Counted from the stretch's first letter, positions 1-14,100 are shown. The stretch: 64,000 bases of DNA from Agrypnia vestita (GCA_016648135.1 JADDOH010023170.1:62001-126000); one strand, 5' to 3'. Numbers and translations are program-made. Notes: a model not told the origin generated them from the sequence alone.

Positions 1-167
1 AGATGCCCCTTTTTCGGCAGAAGTATACCAATTTTTTCGCTAAGCAGAGTGAGCCATTCGTTATAGAGAGTGAATGAATGCATGGGTTCTTAAGAAAACG
101 TTATTTTTTAATTATAGTGAGATTTTCGCTATTGGGAGTTTCGTTACAGAGAGTGAAAACTGTATTT

Positions 168-408
168 CGTCGCTCTATATATAATTAATCCTGTGTGACG
201 TTTTAGTACATTCTGATAAACGAATAAAACTGTTTTAAAAAATAATTGCACGGACTAGATTTATAAAAAATATTTAAATAATTACTAGGCAGACTTTAAG
301 ATGAACGACAATGTTTTTAGTATATCTCCCTTATTTATATGAAAAATTGATTCGTTCATCTCAGAATGTTCTTAACGGCACATAGGATTTATTATATATA
401 CAGTGACG
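168..408. mobile_element. MITE family B, copy 1
   Basis: Short palindromic element with ends CGTCGCTCTATATA and TATATACAGTGACG. Its interior (TACTAGGCAGACTTTAAGAT region) is closely repeated at 26678-26932, also as one unit. No coding capacity. The flanking bases 1-167 look like other repeat sequence (AGAGTGA motifs) and hold no gene I can see. Confidence 0.7.
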
Positions 409-754
409 ATTTGTTAAATTTATTTGCAATATTAGATCTTTCTATTCCTGGATGAAATTTTATATCTTCAGTTATTTTACTTGTGTCCTTTTGCATTAAT
501 GAGTTTATTGTAGATCATATTTTTTCGGAACTAGCTTTTTCATTCTTGATTTTGGTTTTAAAATATTTGTTTTTGTTATTTTTTAGTTTATTGGTGTATT
601 TATTTCTATATTTTTAAAAATTTTCCCAGTTCCACAAAGTTTTTGTTATTTTCTCTATTTTATATAACCTGAAGTGCTTAATAGAGTACCTAGCTAAAAA
701 AAGAATACATTATACAATTTACGCGTTACTTTCTCGCTGTACTCTCGTTACGTG

Positions 755-903
755 GTACGGTAGCCGGCAAACATCTTGAAATTTTACGGCGTAGTGGGGG
801 GAAAGTTTGCGCATGTACTTTTCCACCAAAGAGACCCAAATTTTGTCTTCTGCGCATTCCCCCACTACGCCAAAAGATTTCAAGAAGTTTGGCGGCAACT
901 GTA
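755..903. mobile_element. MITE family A, copy 1
   Basis: A 149-bp near-palindrome. The left arm starts TACGGTAGCCGGCAAACATC; the right arm ends in the matching GGCGGCAACTGTA, and a CCCCCACTACGCC block recurs inverted on both sides. TA ends suggest a Tc1/mariner-type target. Two more copies lie at 959-1105 and 16396-16542. Confidence 0.8.
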
Positions 904-958
904 CTGCGTAGTACATTCAACTAATGCATAAATGAATGTGACTTTAAAGGCTTTATGG

Positions 959-1105
959 TACAGTAGCCGGCAAACATCTTGAAATTTTACAGCGTAGTGG
1001 GGGGAAGTTTGCGCATGTACCATTCCACCAAAGAGACCCAAATTTTGTCTTCTGCGCATTCCCCCACTACGCCAAAAAATTTCAAGAAGTTTGCCGGCAA
1101 CTGTA
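959..1105. mobile_element. MITE family A, copy 2
   Basis: A 147-bp copy in the same orientation as, and only 55 bp after, copy 1. It starts TACAGTAGCCGG and ends CCGGCAACTGTA. The arms pair almost completely. Confidence 0.8.
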
Positions 1106-3660
1106 TATTATCTTATCTATCCTTTAAAGTGAACGGACCCCACAGAATATAGACCAAAACGGACCCTACCTTTTATCTATGAACAAGATATTTTTTTCCA
1201 TAGACCATATTTCCCTTCTGACCATAGAAATATAAAACAAATGAGAAATACTTCTGTCATATCGTGCAGCTGTCAAATCTGCCGATGATTGTCAATAATA
1301 TTTGATAGATAAGAGCGGATGAAAGCAATTTTAAGGATTTCAAGTGTGTTGTGTAGATATGGTATAAATCTAGAGAAGATCTATCAGAATTGTGGAATCG
1401 GACGATTCAAGTATTTCTTAGTCAATAGTTATTTGTAATTGTTAGACATCGCGTTTATACGGTTTACGTTCACCCAGATAAAGAAGTTTGGTTTGTCGGA
1501 TGTGCTGAATAAATCCTGTATTTTGTCACCACTCAAAACTATATTCATGTAAGTATCTTATTTTAAAAAATAAATTGTTTATATCTTTAATGTTTGATAG
1601 TTAATATTAAAGAAAAGGGGGTTCGCGTGATGGAACGGACAGGGTTGAGCCATGTAAAAAATGAGAACATAACATGACCACTACGAGCGGCGCGTGTCCA
1701 AAATAAATCAGCCGCTACATACAGAAAATTGCATTGGAGACGAGGCGTGTATGCCGCTACTGAAAATCGGGTTGCCGCTCGGAGCGTGCGCAAGTCAGTG
1801 CCCAGCGGCTGTTGCCGCGACTGGAGGGGGGCCGCGCGCGCATACTGCTTCCAACTAGCTGTAGAACAACATCGTCCGGACACTAGCCCGGAGATTGGCC
1901 CTTTGTTAAATGAATATGAAAAATGCAGCCTGTTTGGCCGCCAATGTTATTTCCAGCTACAAGTGTCGATACAAATATGTGTGGAATTTGTATATGTTAT
2001 GAAAATATTTTAAAAAATATGTTGATGCCTTGTAGGAAGCAGCGCTTGGCGCCCCTTTTTTGTATGCAATATTGTCATGTGCATTATGTTGAATCTCTGA
2101 TGAGAAAAATGTATTGGAATTTTATGAATTTTTATGAATAAAATGGAAATAAATAATTTTTTATTTGGCACCTATTGGTGCGTGGACAAAGGTTAGAAGT
2201 TTGAGCCGAAGGGATTCTTTCGCGATGTAACGCCCCAAAGTAAAGTATGTGTGTGGCACGCGGTACCCGCGATGTTCGCCAACACTAAATGGGCATGAGT
2301 GTGGCACGCAATATTCGCCAACACGGGAGACGAGTCTCGCTGCAGAGGGTCTCGTCTCTTTCTTTCCGCCGTTGAATCCGCCGACGGGCAAATAAATGTT
2401 TTGTGAATATTCAGAGATTTTACAAACTTACCTGACCGGCTATAACTTCTAACGCCTAGTACTCAATTCCGAGCCCCCGTCTGAGATGCGTATATGGGAT
2501 ACCCTCCACGGGGGCCCGAAGGCCTGCACCGGGCGCCATCGTGGAGATGGTCATCATGAAATAAATGAGTACTGGAAGACCGTGAGAAAATTTTTGTATT
2601 TTTCTCGATTTGGAAACGGTAGACGCCTGTTTTCGGGCCCACGTCGCGGTAAGCTCGCGCACACGGCTCGCCGTGGAGAATATTAAAAAGTTGAATTTTT
2701 TATCGACAATCTGAGCGGCTTACCGTGGACGAATTCCTACTTATGTAGTGTCATTGCATTCCTTATCTGAATGCCTGTCTGGAAAATGTATTTTTATACA
2801 TGTGGAATGATATAGGCGCGCCTGAGAGTGAAATAAAAAAATTGGTTTTTGGCGCTTTTTTGAATGCCTATAACTCAGTAAATATTTACCTGAAATATTT
2901 GGAATTACTGTTAAAATGAGCGCTTGCATGCGCAAATTACATTTGTCATAGCAAAACTTGTAAAAATGCTGTTTTTGATTTTTTATGAATTTTTGAAAAT
3001 TTGAGCCGTTTGTGGCGAATTTAATTTTAGTTTTTTGGGCCTTGTATGACCCAGCCCGTCCAAATAACTGTGTTATTATCATCTGCTAGGTCTGTTATTA
3101 CAAAATAACACAGTATTAGTCTCTTGGGAGCTAAAATGCATTTTTTATGAATTAATTTGTATCTGTCATATGAAATCTGCCGCGCGGTGAAATTGTGCAA
3201 CCGCGAATGACGTAGTTCACCGCTCGGCCGCTGGGAGCGCTGCGGCGCCTTCCCAGAATTACGCAATCTCATTGGTTTCTGTAACATGCTATGACGCAAT
3301 CTTGTGAAATTTTGAATTTGGTATAAATAAAATGCATTTTTTGAGCGAGTACCCAGATACGCCACCCGCGTCGGTACGAGAATCGCTATTTGGACAATCT
3401 TCTTGCTGCCTTTTCTTTCTGACCCCTGTCCAAAGTAGGGACTCTGCTTTCTTGGATTTTTGTGACTACTGCTTTCTGACTTGGACTTCGCTTCGGATTT
3501 TTTCTTCGACTTTAATACGATAAAAGCACTACTTCGGCGTTTGACTTCTGGCATATCCACGGACTACGAGCTTCACTGCAAATTCTGGTGGCGATCTCTG
3601 CCCCACCAGCGAAGACTACTGAGCCGCATAAAAAAGGTGTTCCCGTCCGGAACACGTGAT
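1106..3660. other. Unassigned region with GC-rich islands
   Basis: No gene recognised. Two islands stand out from the AT-rich background: 1620-1900 and 2230-2690, both rich in CG dinucleotides. A third GC-rich patch at 3180-3680 contains GGTATAAATA at 3319-3328 and could be a degraded LTR or an unrelated promoter. A strong donor-like ATGTAAGTATC lies at 1547-1557, but nothing ties it to GSS. Open frames here have no recognisable domain. Confidence 0.3.
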
Positions 3661-3970
3661 GTTTGTTCATATTTTTCCGCTTAGTGAATTATTTTTATTT
3701 ATTTTTTATTTATTTATTCTAAATTATTTATTACATAGAAATGGTAAAGGTAGTTGCTTAACTAGACTAGTCTGTTCAAAAGCAACTGTCTGTACTGTAT
3801 TTTTATGAAATTTAGTTATTAATTAGTCTATAATAAGTGTGTAATAATTATAAAGTGCACTTAACAAATTCACTTCAGATAGAGATAAAAACAAATCATA
3901 TTATAATTCACATCACTTTTCGAGAAGGTATTTGAATTATAATAGACACAAAAACGATTTACAATGGAAT

Positions 3971-4646
3971 CTAAGCTGTCACATTTGAAACATTGCTTTC
4001 GTTTTGAAGTCTACCTACATTTAGTAACCACTTTGTTAACTTCTGCTTAAATGAATCTTTCACTTTTAACCCTTTAATTTCCGATGGCAATATATTGTAT
4101 ATTCTTGGAGCACAGAACATGAAAAAGTGTTGGCCAAATTTAGTCTTCATTTTCGGCACTAAAACATTTCCCGATGTTGTGCTTCTAGTATTTCTAGATT
4201 CCGATAGTATATATGGTGAAGTGGTTTTTTTTTAATATTTTCAGTATCGAACTGGTATAAAGCTGTCTCATATCAAGCACTTGAAAATCTCTAAATAGGT
4301 CTTCGGAATTATATCTAAATGGTTTCTTATTTATTACCTGTGTAACCCATTTCTGAGACTTTATTAAAGGATCTAATATAGGTAGAGCCGCACCACCCCA
4401 TGCACACATGGCATAGCTAATAATGCTTTGACAGAGTGCATAATATACCATTTTTAGAAAACCGAGATTCTTGAAGCTACGTAGAGTTTTAAATATGTAT
4501 ATCAGTTTTCTCACTTTGGAGCTTAAACGTTTGATGTGCGGAGCCCAGCGTAGGTTTTCATCAGTTGTCGGGAATACAGGCGAGGTGAGGACACAGGTGA
4601 GGTGATCAAAAAATATAACATTTTCACACAAACCAATTCTTGCCAT
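3971..4646 (-). mobile_element. LINE reverse-transcriptase 3' fragment
   Basis: Two minus-strand frames separated by a frameshift near 4165-4195 encode the end of a non-LTR retrotransposon ORF2: HIKRLSSKVRKLIY, then QSIISYAMCAWGG (the usual post-RT motif), then FMFCAPRIYNILPSEIK. Truncated at 5' and broken, so inactive. The stretch from 4650 to the GSS start at 5172 shows nothing recognisable. Confidence 0.7.
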
Positions 4647-5172
4647 GCATTTGTGTGATTCAGCGTTTTACTAAGTATAATTGATGAAGGTTATTATAAT
4701 TTATTATTATAAATTAGTATTAGTAAATGTAGGTTAATATAGATTTAAAAATATCATCTTCAAAATGAATATTTATCCCACACAATCATCTGTATTCTGA
4801 AAATAGCAATGTTGCTATCTTGTTCGTTATTGTATAACATTGTAACATTGTCAATTTTGACTGTTTACACATATTTCGGTTGAAATCAAAGAATTCTACC
4901 AATCAGAAAGCTCTCTAATGTAATGGCATGGAAAGAAGAAGATTTAAATTAAAATTTTGCACTATGAAGTAATTGTTAAATCATTCAATGATGTTATAAA
5001 ACATCTTCAAACATTATCTCATGAAGCCACCGATGATGTGCTTTAAAAGTTCATTTGACAGATTCGGTAACCTCTGTTGCACATTAAGACTAGACCTTAG
5101 ATCGGATCCTCTCATTGTACAATATACTGATTATCACGGTTGTAAGCTTTCTAGATTATATTTTCTTTTAGG

Positions 5173-8100
5173 ATGAGCTGTGACGACAAGGATGTGCCCC
5201 GACTGAAGCCTTGCGTGGAGCTACCTCTCCCTGAGGCTGTTCTGGAGAGAGTGTCGGAACAGGCGCGGGATTGGGCGCTCATGCACGGAGTCGGCATGCG
5301 CAGCAAGGTGGCTTTCAGCAAGGATGCTCTGCAGGTAAAGAGAGCCCATATAGTCTAAGTTTTCTATTTTTTTATTTCCCATATTCCAGAAGTCTCAGTC
5401 TAACGAAGTGAGGTTGTGTAGGAAGATAATTTTTAGTAAGAATGATCTCCATGTGAGACAGTGTCAATAGGCTCTATCATCTACAGTCAAATGTGAGAAA
5501 CATGGCTTGATTTGTAAAGAAACAAAGGATAACTAACATCTGTAATATTATATGTATTATATATTATATGTACGTGTAATGCCATTGTTAAAAGGAAAGA
5601 AGACGAAATAAAAAAATTAGTGATCTTGATTTTTCTAGCATTGTTTTAATAGAGTTTTATATGTTTCTTAAATACAAAACGTTCAAAATACTTAGAGCTC
5701 TCCTGAACCTTACATATTCCATAATTCTGAATCTTGCAAAAAGTTTTTCCCAAATAGTCTTTCACACAGAGAGTTTGGTCTTGGTAGAGTTTCACTAATC
5801 TAAAGGGTTTAACCCAACCACAACTAGGGCTTGAAAAAAAGGTCGAGCCTACTGGCTTGTGGAGTTCATTCTATCATCAGCAAATCAGCTTTCAATACTA
5901 ATAAGCCACGGGCAAAAGTTTGTGCAAAGGACTCTGACTCATTGTCCTGTTTCAGTTCGCCCCCTTCACTCTGACACCTTCCGCTTTTCCTCGCTTGGAA
6001 TTTGAGAAGGCGGTGTCCATGCAGCCCCTGCTGAATGAGCTAACTCATCGCGTGGCGCACGATGCTTCCTTCCTTCGGGAGGCTCTCGCACCCACACTCC
6101 CTGTGGATTCCTTCACCCGTCGCCTGCACGACATCTGGGAGCAGGTCACCGCCGAGGGCGTGGTTCAGGTTAGTTACCAGACCCTGTAGATGATCCACAT
6201 CTTTATTATAAATATGTATATAGTATTAAATACTTTGGGGTAACTTGCGTCAAATTGTGGTCCATAGGACCAGTTGTCTGCCAACGTTTTGAATGGTTCA
6301 TACTGTTCATCTTCAGGGCGCCTTGTCGATGAGTTGCCTTTCCGAAAAGCGCATGGAACACGACCATTCGAAATCGTAGCTCATCGCCAAGCGAACAAGG
6401 CGCCATGAAGATGAACAGTGTAATCTGTTTGAAATGTCGGCAGACAACTGGTCCCATGGACCAGAATTTGATGCGGTTTACCCACTAAGTAGTTAATACT
6501 AACATGAATGTTCATGGAATACATGCCACAAGCAGTTTGAAGCAACAGCCCTCTCAAAATTTTCTGAAAACCGGGAGAAGGCGACTGCCCTAACTGTTTG
6601 TTGTGTGGACCAGCGCTAGACATCCTGCAGATCTTCCCAGAAGAATGCCAACAAGACCACAATACCATCTTGAAAGCAGGTGAGTTACGATACGGTGATA
6701 AGCATTTGCGGAAGGAATATCAGGTTCTACTAAATTTGAGGATGCACAAGCGCGCGGAAACTACAGAGGAGTGGGTTCATGCCAGCAGCCATTCGAGAGA
6801 TGCTTGTTCTTCAGGCTTTCGGCAGTGGTCTACGAAATAATGACCTAAGGCTGCACGTGCCACTTAGACAAAACACTAATAAAGTTACTGAAGCGTTAAC
6901 AACACACCTGGAATACGAGGTCATAAGGGACACATCTGGTGGATCACAGAGAGTCGTTTCTGTGACAATCGAAACAAACAGTAAACGCGATCGTCGTGGA
7001 ACAATAAATTTGGAAAATAAAACGGCGCGACAATCAGGTCACAGAAAATGGACTACAGGGGAGACCTGCATGTTTTGGTTGTGGAAAGTAGGGACATTTG
7101 TTATGTTTATGTTTATGTTTATGTTAATTTATATAGCGCCATTTTTGCTGCAAGAATGTTTCCCAACTAAGGTCTACCAGTGATGTGGAGCATGTGATGA
7201 CTTCCAACCCCTGTCAGATACATCTCCGTGTCATAGGTGAAAAAGAACAACAACAATTGTACTGGAATAAAGTATACATTTATGTCGATACGGGAGCGAC
7301 CAAGTCCATTTTTCGAAGTCGCACCATCCAGTTTTACCATTGTGCCAAATAATGTTGTACTAAAAACAGCTACAGGGGAGGTCACCCGAATATATGGGGA
7401 AACCTGTCCTGAGGCTGTGGAAGATTCTGCATGATCGCGTGAGGAATACAGCAATCCAAGAGGTCTGCGAGGTTCGAGGTATCGTCTGGGAGGCAACAGC
7501 GTCGACGATACTGGTATACTAGTGTACAACACCTACTACAGGAATTCTGTATCTTGCTCTGCATGGCGTACCAGATGGACAATGTCCACTAGGGAATCAT
7601 CCAAAGCGATGGAGGAAACTCCGGCACAAATAGACCCTTGAGTCTAAATAAAGTTGGAAAGTAGAAAATGAAAAGGTTGTATCGTTCTCTTCAGGGTATA
7701 AAGTTGAAAGAATGCCAATCAAAACAACAACAGCGAAACATGCACCCCGCCGCAAAAACATTGTGACAGGATCGGAATGAAAGACGAACCTTTGCGTGTC
7801 AAACAATGGCTGATGAAAACAATGACAGACAACCGGAACCCGGAAAGACTTCGGGCAGATCAGGAAAAAGACACAAGAATCGGCCCAATCCTGCATTGGA
7901 AGGAAACCAATGAACCCCGTCCCCAGATGCATGTAGTGGCAGCTGAGGTAGCAAATTTGAAGGTCTTATGGAATCAATGGGAGTCTCTAAAAATTGAAGA
8001 CGGTCTTCTGAAGAGGAAATGGGAAAGTCCAGATAGAAGAGTGGCAATCAGGCAAGTCCTAGTTCCTCAACGTTGAGCAAACGAGCTGTTACATCAGATC

Positions 8101-11100
8101 CACAGGGAAGCACCATGGAGTGCATAAGACCTTGGCCAAGGTTCATGCACGCTTCTATTGGGCGAAGAGATGAGAAAAAAGATAGACAAAATTGCAGTGG
8201 AGATTAAATATTCTAGAAACAATTAGAGTGTATTTAAGAACGGTGCTCTGATTAAATTAGTGTCCAGTGACATTGTGTAATAAATAAAAGTTTTAATTGT
8301 TTTTTGGTGTTTCATTTGCCTCCCACAGCCACATTTCTGTGACAATATAGAAGTTTGCTTTTGTCTTAATTACTCTTTTTTCGATCGATTTAAGCGATCG
8401 TAACTTGGATCGAAATCTGCAAAGGCCGGATTGTGGCAGTACAACAAATTTTAAATAGTGGCAAAATGGATACCGCCATATTTATTTGGTGATTCTGGCT
8501 GGTTTCCCAGGCCCCGGTATCTTAAATAATGAAGCGAGTATGCATGTATAATAAATATGTATGTACAATAAAAATTGGGATACGGCTCTTCTTCCTTAAT
8601 CTGGGTCCTTTTCTCTTATTTAAATGTTGCCACAATACCGTCTTTCTGGTGGTGAATTATCTTCAGGTATGGAGGATCTAAGCTTCGGGGATCATCTACA
8701 AGCACCGTTGTTTGAATAGCACCAGGTTGTGTTTGTCTGCGCACCCACGGTCTACCTCTTAAAGGCACGAGGGTCGAAGGAGGACCTCACCAGTGGGATA
8801 TCGGACGAGCTCTAAGCTGTAGTACAGTAACGGTTCGAGGGTTTATTTCGGATCACTTGTCTTGTATTGTTAATAAGAGCGGGCATTGTATAGAAGGGTG
8901 TGTGTGTGGCGTAGAAAGTGTCCCTGGGCATGCTGCGCTCGGACATCATGCTGGAGACCCGCTGCCCTCGTGAGAGCCAGCGCTGCCGTCACCACCAGCC
9001 CTACTGCTGCTGGAAGCAGGTGGAGATCAACTGCATCGCCTCGGGCTTTGGACACCTCGGGCCCGTGTCCAGAGAGCTGCAGAGGTAGTCGCTGCATCCC
9101 CCCCACCCGATTTGCACACTCCACAGATCCCGCACAATTTGCGGGAGTCAACCCCACTAACAGATAACTTTGCTTCATGAAATGAAGACATCATTTCTCT
9201 TTTCCCTCTCAGTTTGAGCACTCAACATTTTGGGCTTTTAATTATGTATTACTTTCAACATTAGGCTAGCCTAATGAAGTATACCATCAATATCGTCCGA
9301 CAGAAATATTAAATTAACAGTTATCTATCTCTGAATGGTTTGAGAATGAAAAATTTCTCTCAATATTTCAAATAATACCATACATCAGATTACTTTCAAG
9401 CTTACGGCAATTTCAGACTCACCTCAATGGCAGCAAACTCTCTAAACACTACTCTCTTACACTCAATCCTTTCGCTGTATCCATTCCAGATATTAATTAT
9501 GCTTGTTACTTGTACAGTACGCCCAGCATGCATAGGACTGATATTGCTTTAGCATTTTTTAGATCTGCAGCCCTCTCTTGTTGTATACCTCAAGCAGTGA
9601 TGATCTTGTTCTGCAATTGTATTTAGTGCAAAAGTAGATTTATTTATTAAATTAGGTTTTTTGTGTCCTACTATATGTATGTATATGTATTTTTGCTTCC
9701 TGCCAAGCTGCTGGTGAGGCATTGTTGCTTTATTAAAGTGTCCATGATTTAGTGAAATCCAAAGTGTTTTTTTTCACATCGTTAAATAACATATGATTTC
9801 TTAAACTCTCTGATGTCTCCTAGATGTTTTCTTTTTCACCCTTTCTTACTGCCCTATCATCAATTCTATTTACAATATTCCTGTTGCTACCATACAAACT
9901 TTGAACTTTCATTCTAATTCCCGCATAGATAATTTATAACCTTCTTCTTGTCAGGCATTTCAAATTACATAATACAATGTAAGCTTTACAAGTTCCATCT
10001 TGCATGTAGGAAGTACAACATGATCATTTCAGTTGAGAAAACTAAGTGCTTACGGTATCTAGACAACCTCCTAGATGTAAACTGATCATAGACAATAAAC
10101 CCATAGAACATGTTACGAAATTCAGTACAGTTAAACAAGTACCTTGTTGTGGAGATATTTAGCTACAGCGATCTGTAATAATGAAGTCAAAAAGCAGCGG
10201 TTATCTCTGGATGCCTAAGAGACACTGTATGGGCCAACAACCGTGTGCTAGTGAAAAGCAAAGTCAGGATATATAAAACATACTCATGACCTATTATGAC
10301 TTACGGTATTGAACCAAGAGCGGACATGGTGAGAACTAAACTCCTTCTCAAAACTAGTGAGATGAAGAGCCGTTGCGGGCAAGACCCTCAAGACCCAATG
10401 TGGAAATCCGCACAACCTGCGATGTAGAAGAAATTGTAAGATGGAGCAGACATTTCTGGAGGGATCATGTCGAGAGAATGGAGCAGACAAAAGTGATTCA
10501 GAATTGAATGAAGAAGACTCCCCTGAAGTTTTGCTACTAGCTATTAGACACTATCACAATTTCATCAACAAGATACTATCAACTTTGATGACATGCTTCA
10601 AATAGAAGTTCCAGTAATCCACAGTTATAGACCTTGTTCAACATCAGAAGACAGCCGCCTCGGTGACAATATTCAAATCACACGGCATCCATTTCTAAAT
10701 GTTTCAGATTGTTTTCTTTTATTGAACAAAGTGTAGACAGAACTAACGCTTGCAGCCCTTAGAGTAGTCTAGCAAAACCCCTGTCTGCTATTTATGTTCG
10801 TGTTCCCTTAATAATATATTGCAATACCGCTGTCCGGCTGCCTCTCCTATTTATTTTGTAAAATTAAATTTGCCACAATAATTATAAGTTAGTAAATGCT
10901 TAATGTTTCATGATCAATTATAATTTTACTCGGTATTTGGCGACTCAAGCTGCTCGACACATCCTCGAATGCCTGCCCTGTAGTGTTTGGAGGGGCACTT
11001 ATATTTTCACCATTGCCTCCAAAGTACCTGTCTAGCGTAATTGTCCAATAAACAATTAAAAAAGTGTGTTATTTAATTGTGTAATTTGAATGCTTCAATG

Positions 11101-14100
11101 GTTTTCATTCTGTACAGCTTCAATATTGTAATGTTTATAATTGTATCTCCGCAGTCATAATTCCCAGTGTGGATAACCGGTGTATGTCAAGATACAGGTC
11201 GTCGGGTAGGTAGAGCCGTGTCCGTAGCCACTGGTGTGATTCTCCGTTTCTCCCTGACACGTGGACAATATAGCTAGGCACCGCACTGTACAAAGAAAGA
11301 TGAGACTAAACAAATTGACGAAGTTAGCGGAGAAGCCCCTCCCAGGTAGCCAAGCTATTCAGGATGCTCGTGTTCCAGGCAGTGAGTGCGGGTCTGCTGC
11401 GCTCCGACTACCTGCTGCACAGCGCGGCCGGCGGCCACATAAAGCAGGTGGAAATCAACACCATCGCCTCCAGCTTCGGGGGAATCTCCACTGTCATCCC
11501 CCCCCTGCAGAGGTACTTTCCCCTCACCAGCTCCCCTTCCCGAGTCTCAGATCACTTCATCCAGCATCATCTTTTGTCTACCATTGTGACGTTCTCGACA
11601 TTGTGCTTTTTCAAATCAAATTATTACGCGCCCACTCGTGTCTCACCGCACCGTAGTCCTCGCAGTCTGCTCTGCAACTACTCTCACCGAGCGTAGTAGA
11701 CTCACTTATCCCCGCACCTCCCCTTCAGTCAGCTCGGATGAGAAGCGTCGCTTAATAGTAGTCTACTCAAAAGATTTGTTTACTTCTTGAATAATTGAAA
11801 AAACCTGTTTACTTCTGCGCAGTTGATCTTTCCAAATATTGAACATTCAACATTTGGTTCTCAATACACTCAAGTCACTGAAGAAATCCCGTGGGATTTT
11901 TATTTCTTTAGTCAAATTGTTTACTCCATTTATTAATCAAAAAATTTCACATAAGAGAATGGTTTTTGCTTTAATAGATCAGCATTATTTGTAGATTTCA
12001 CTAATTCAGTACAAACAACTGCAAAATCGCTGTTTCACCATGTAGAGCCTTCACCCGTAGCACGCCTTCCGCCATAAATATTTTGGACATGTTAATTAAA
12101 TTACAGTGTACAAGTCTAAAGGACCTCTGTGTAGCTAAAATTAAACGTGTAATCTTTGAAATAATTATTTTTCCTTTGTACTCGATTTTGTGGCGTTATT
12201 CTGGTAACATCTAGGATGTAAGGCGGCAACTTTGTAACCAACATTATTAAATATACATGCACAAAAGAAGAATCCTCTTAGATGAAAATTGTGTGAAAAA
12301 TGATTAATTTCTCCAATCACTCTCGGTTTTGTAATTACTTACAAAACTTACTTCCGTAAGTACATCCCTTTTGATTAAATTGATGAGAAAGGAGTAGAGC
12401 ACGCAAATATTAAATGACTTGAAAACATAAACTCATTGCAGCTTATTAACAATGCGATCCTTGTAACATACAAAAAATAGTTTTTATTAAGATTTTCATC
12501 CATTTTTTCCTCTTCCTGTGAGTATATGGGGTTCCCCACTAAAGAGTTCACTTTATTCAATTCATAATTAATGAACCAACACTCAAAGATTTGGTTTTTT
12601 CTTTCACTATCCTATGCTTACTGATTTTTTATTGTTGTTTTTAGATTTAACCTTTTGACTGTAGGGTTTTTGACCGTCTGTACTAAATAATTAAGTAATT
12701 CTATGTACTGAGCAGGGAGGGTTTTTGAGATCTGTGTATTGAAAGACTGGGGAATACTGCAAGGGAAGTTCTGTATAATGAACATTGGAGATTGCTGCAC
12801 ATAGTATGTGGTGAGTTTGTTATTTTGATCTTTTTTTGATGAATGAGTTTCGTTGCTCCAATAAATTAACATTTTTCATAAATAAAAATCAACTTCCTTC
12901 TTTTTACAGTTTTCTTCAGATTCTGTTGTAGCTTTGTCTTACAGAAAATATATCTACAAACATTGCTTCAAAAATGTAAAGCGAAGTATGTAAAAGGTCT
13001 ACGCTAGCTTCTGTCCACCTGCACTCTTGAGCTGATGTCAGTTGAGCCAGTCCCTCGGCACCCTTCCAGTCTTTTCTTCTGACCCCAATTCTGATTTGTT
13101 TGATCCGTACAAGTGAATATTTTTAGACACAACGCCACGTATTCATTATGCTTGGAGGAAAAGATTAGTAGAAATTAGGACACAAAACATATAAAATTAT
13201 TTATTTTACATGTAGGTCTGCAGTATAAATATACTAAATACGGTATCACAAACCTTATACATATATAGTAAATACGGTATCACAACGAGTAAATCTCTGT
13301 CAAAATGGTGGTTAATACGTAATTTAAATGTAACGATTTGTTAATTAAATTAAATATAACAATTAATAAATTGCAACGATTTCCGAGACTGTTTATCGAG
13401 TGATAATTTTTTTTTTTTTGTTAAAGAACAGATAGGCGAGATTCAGGGCTGGGAATATATTAAACCATTTTTAGTTAATTCCTATGGAAAAAAAAATTAT
13501 ATTTGTTCTTTTTATATTAATCCATTATTGAGGGTCCACTGTATATGTGTATCTTATATAATGTCTGATACATTATATAATATTAATTACATTTCTGAAT
13601 TTTCTATTAAAATGAATTTTCAACAAGCTAACAATCAAGAACCACTTATTTCTTCAGTTCTTTTTTTATGCTCTCTTTGTACACTTTCATTAATTACTAC
13701 TCATTAATTGTTATATATTTATTAAATGCAACTTAACATCCTACAATACGCATTCTACATAATCGCATTATATTTACAGTGCGGTGATCATTCATGACAC
13801 GTCACTGCATGTCCATAGGCTTGAAAATAAGGTTGTCAGGGAGAACAAGAGTCACACAGAAAGGCTGACTGTAGCATGAGTCATCCATCTTGTCTCTAAA
13901 CGTAGCTAGAGCCATCCATCTTGCCTTCACAGCTCTAGTCGCGTGCCTGACTTCACATTATAATCATTTCTCGGTCCAGTCCCTATGTGCAGCTGGAAAC
14001 CACTGCCACCTCTGATCTTGTTGGGACATTGTGATTGTCAAATCAACTAATAAATAGTATAACAGTAGAGCATATAAAAAAGTTGTATGTAATGTATTTC

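Noticed and set aside
1500..1557. Possible 5' non-coding exon of GSS ending at a strong GTAAGTATC donor near 1549
   Set aside because: The donor is good, but nothing else links this sequence to the acceptor at 5171 and the region resembles LTR debris; without transcripts it is a guess.
3027..3560. A 177-codon minus-strand open frame, Lys/Ser-rich
   Set aside because: No domain or splice logic. It overlaps a GC-rich patch with a plus-strand TATA-like motif and looks like a chance frame.
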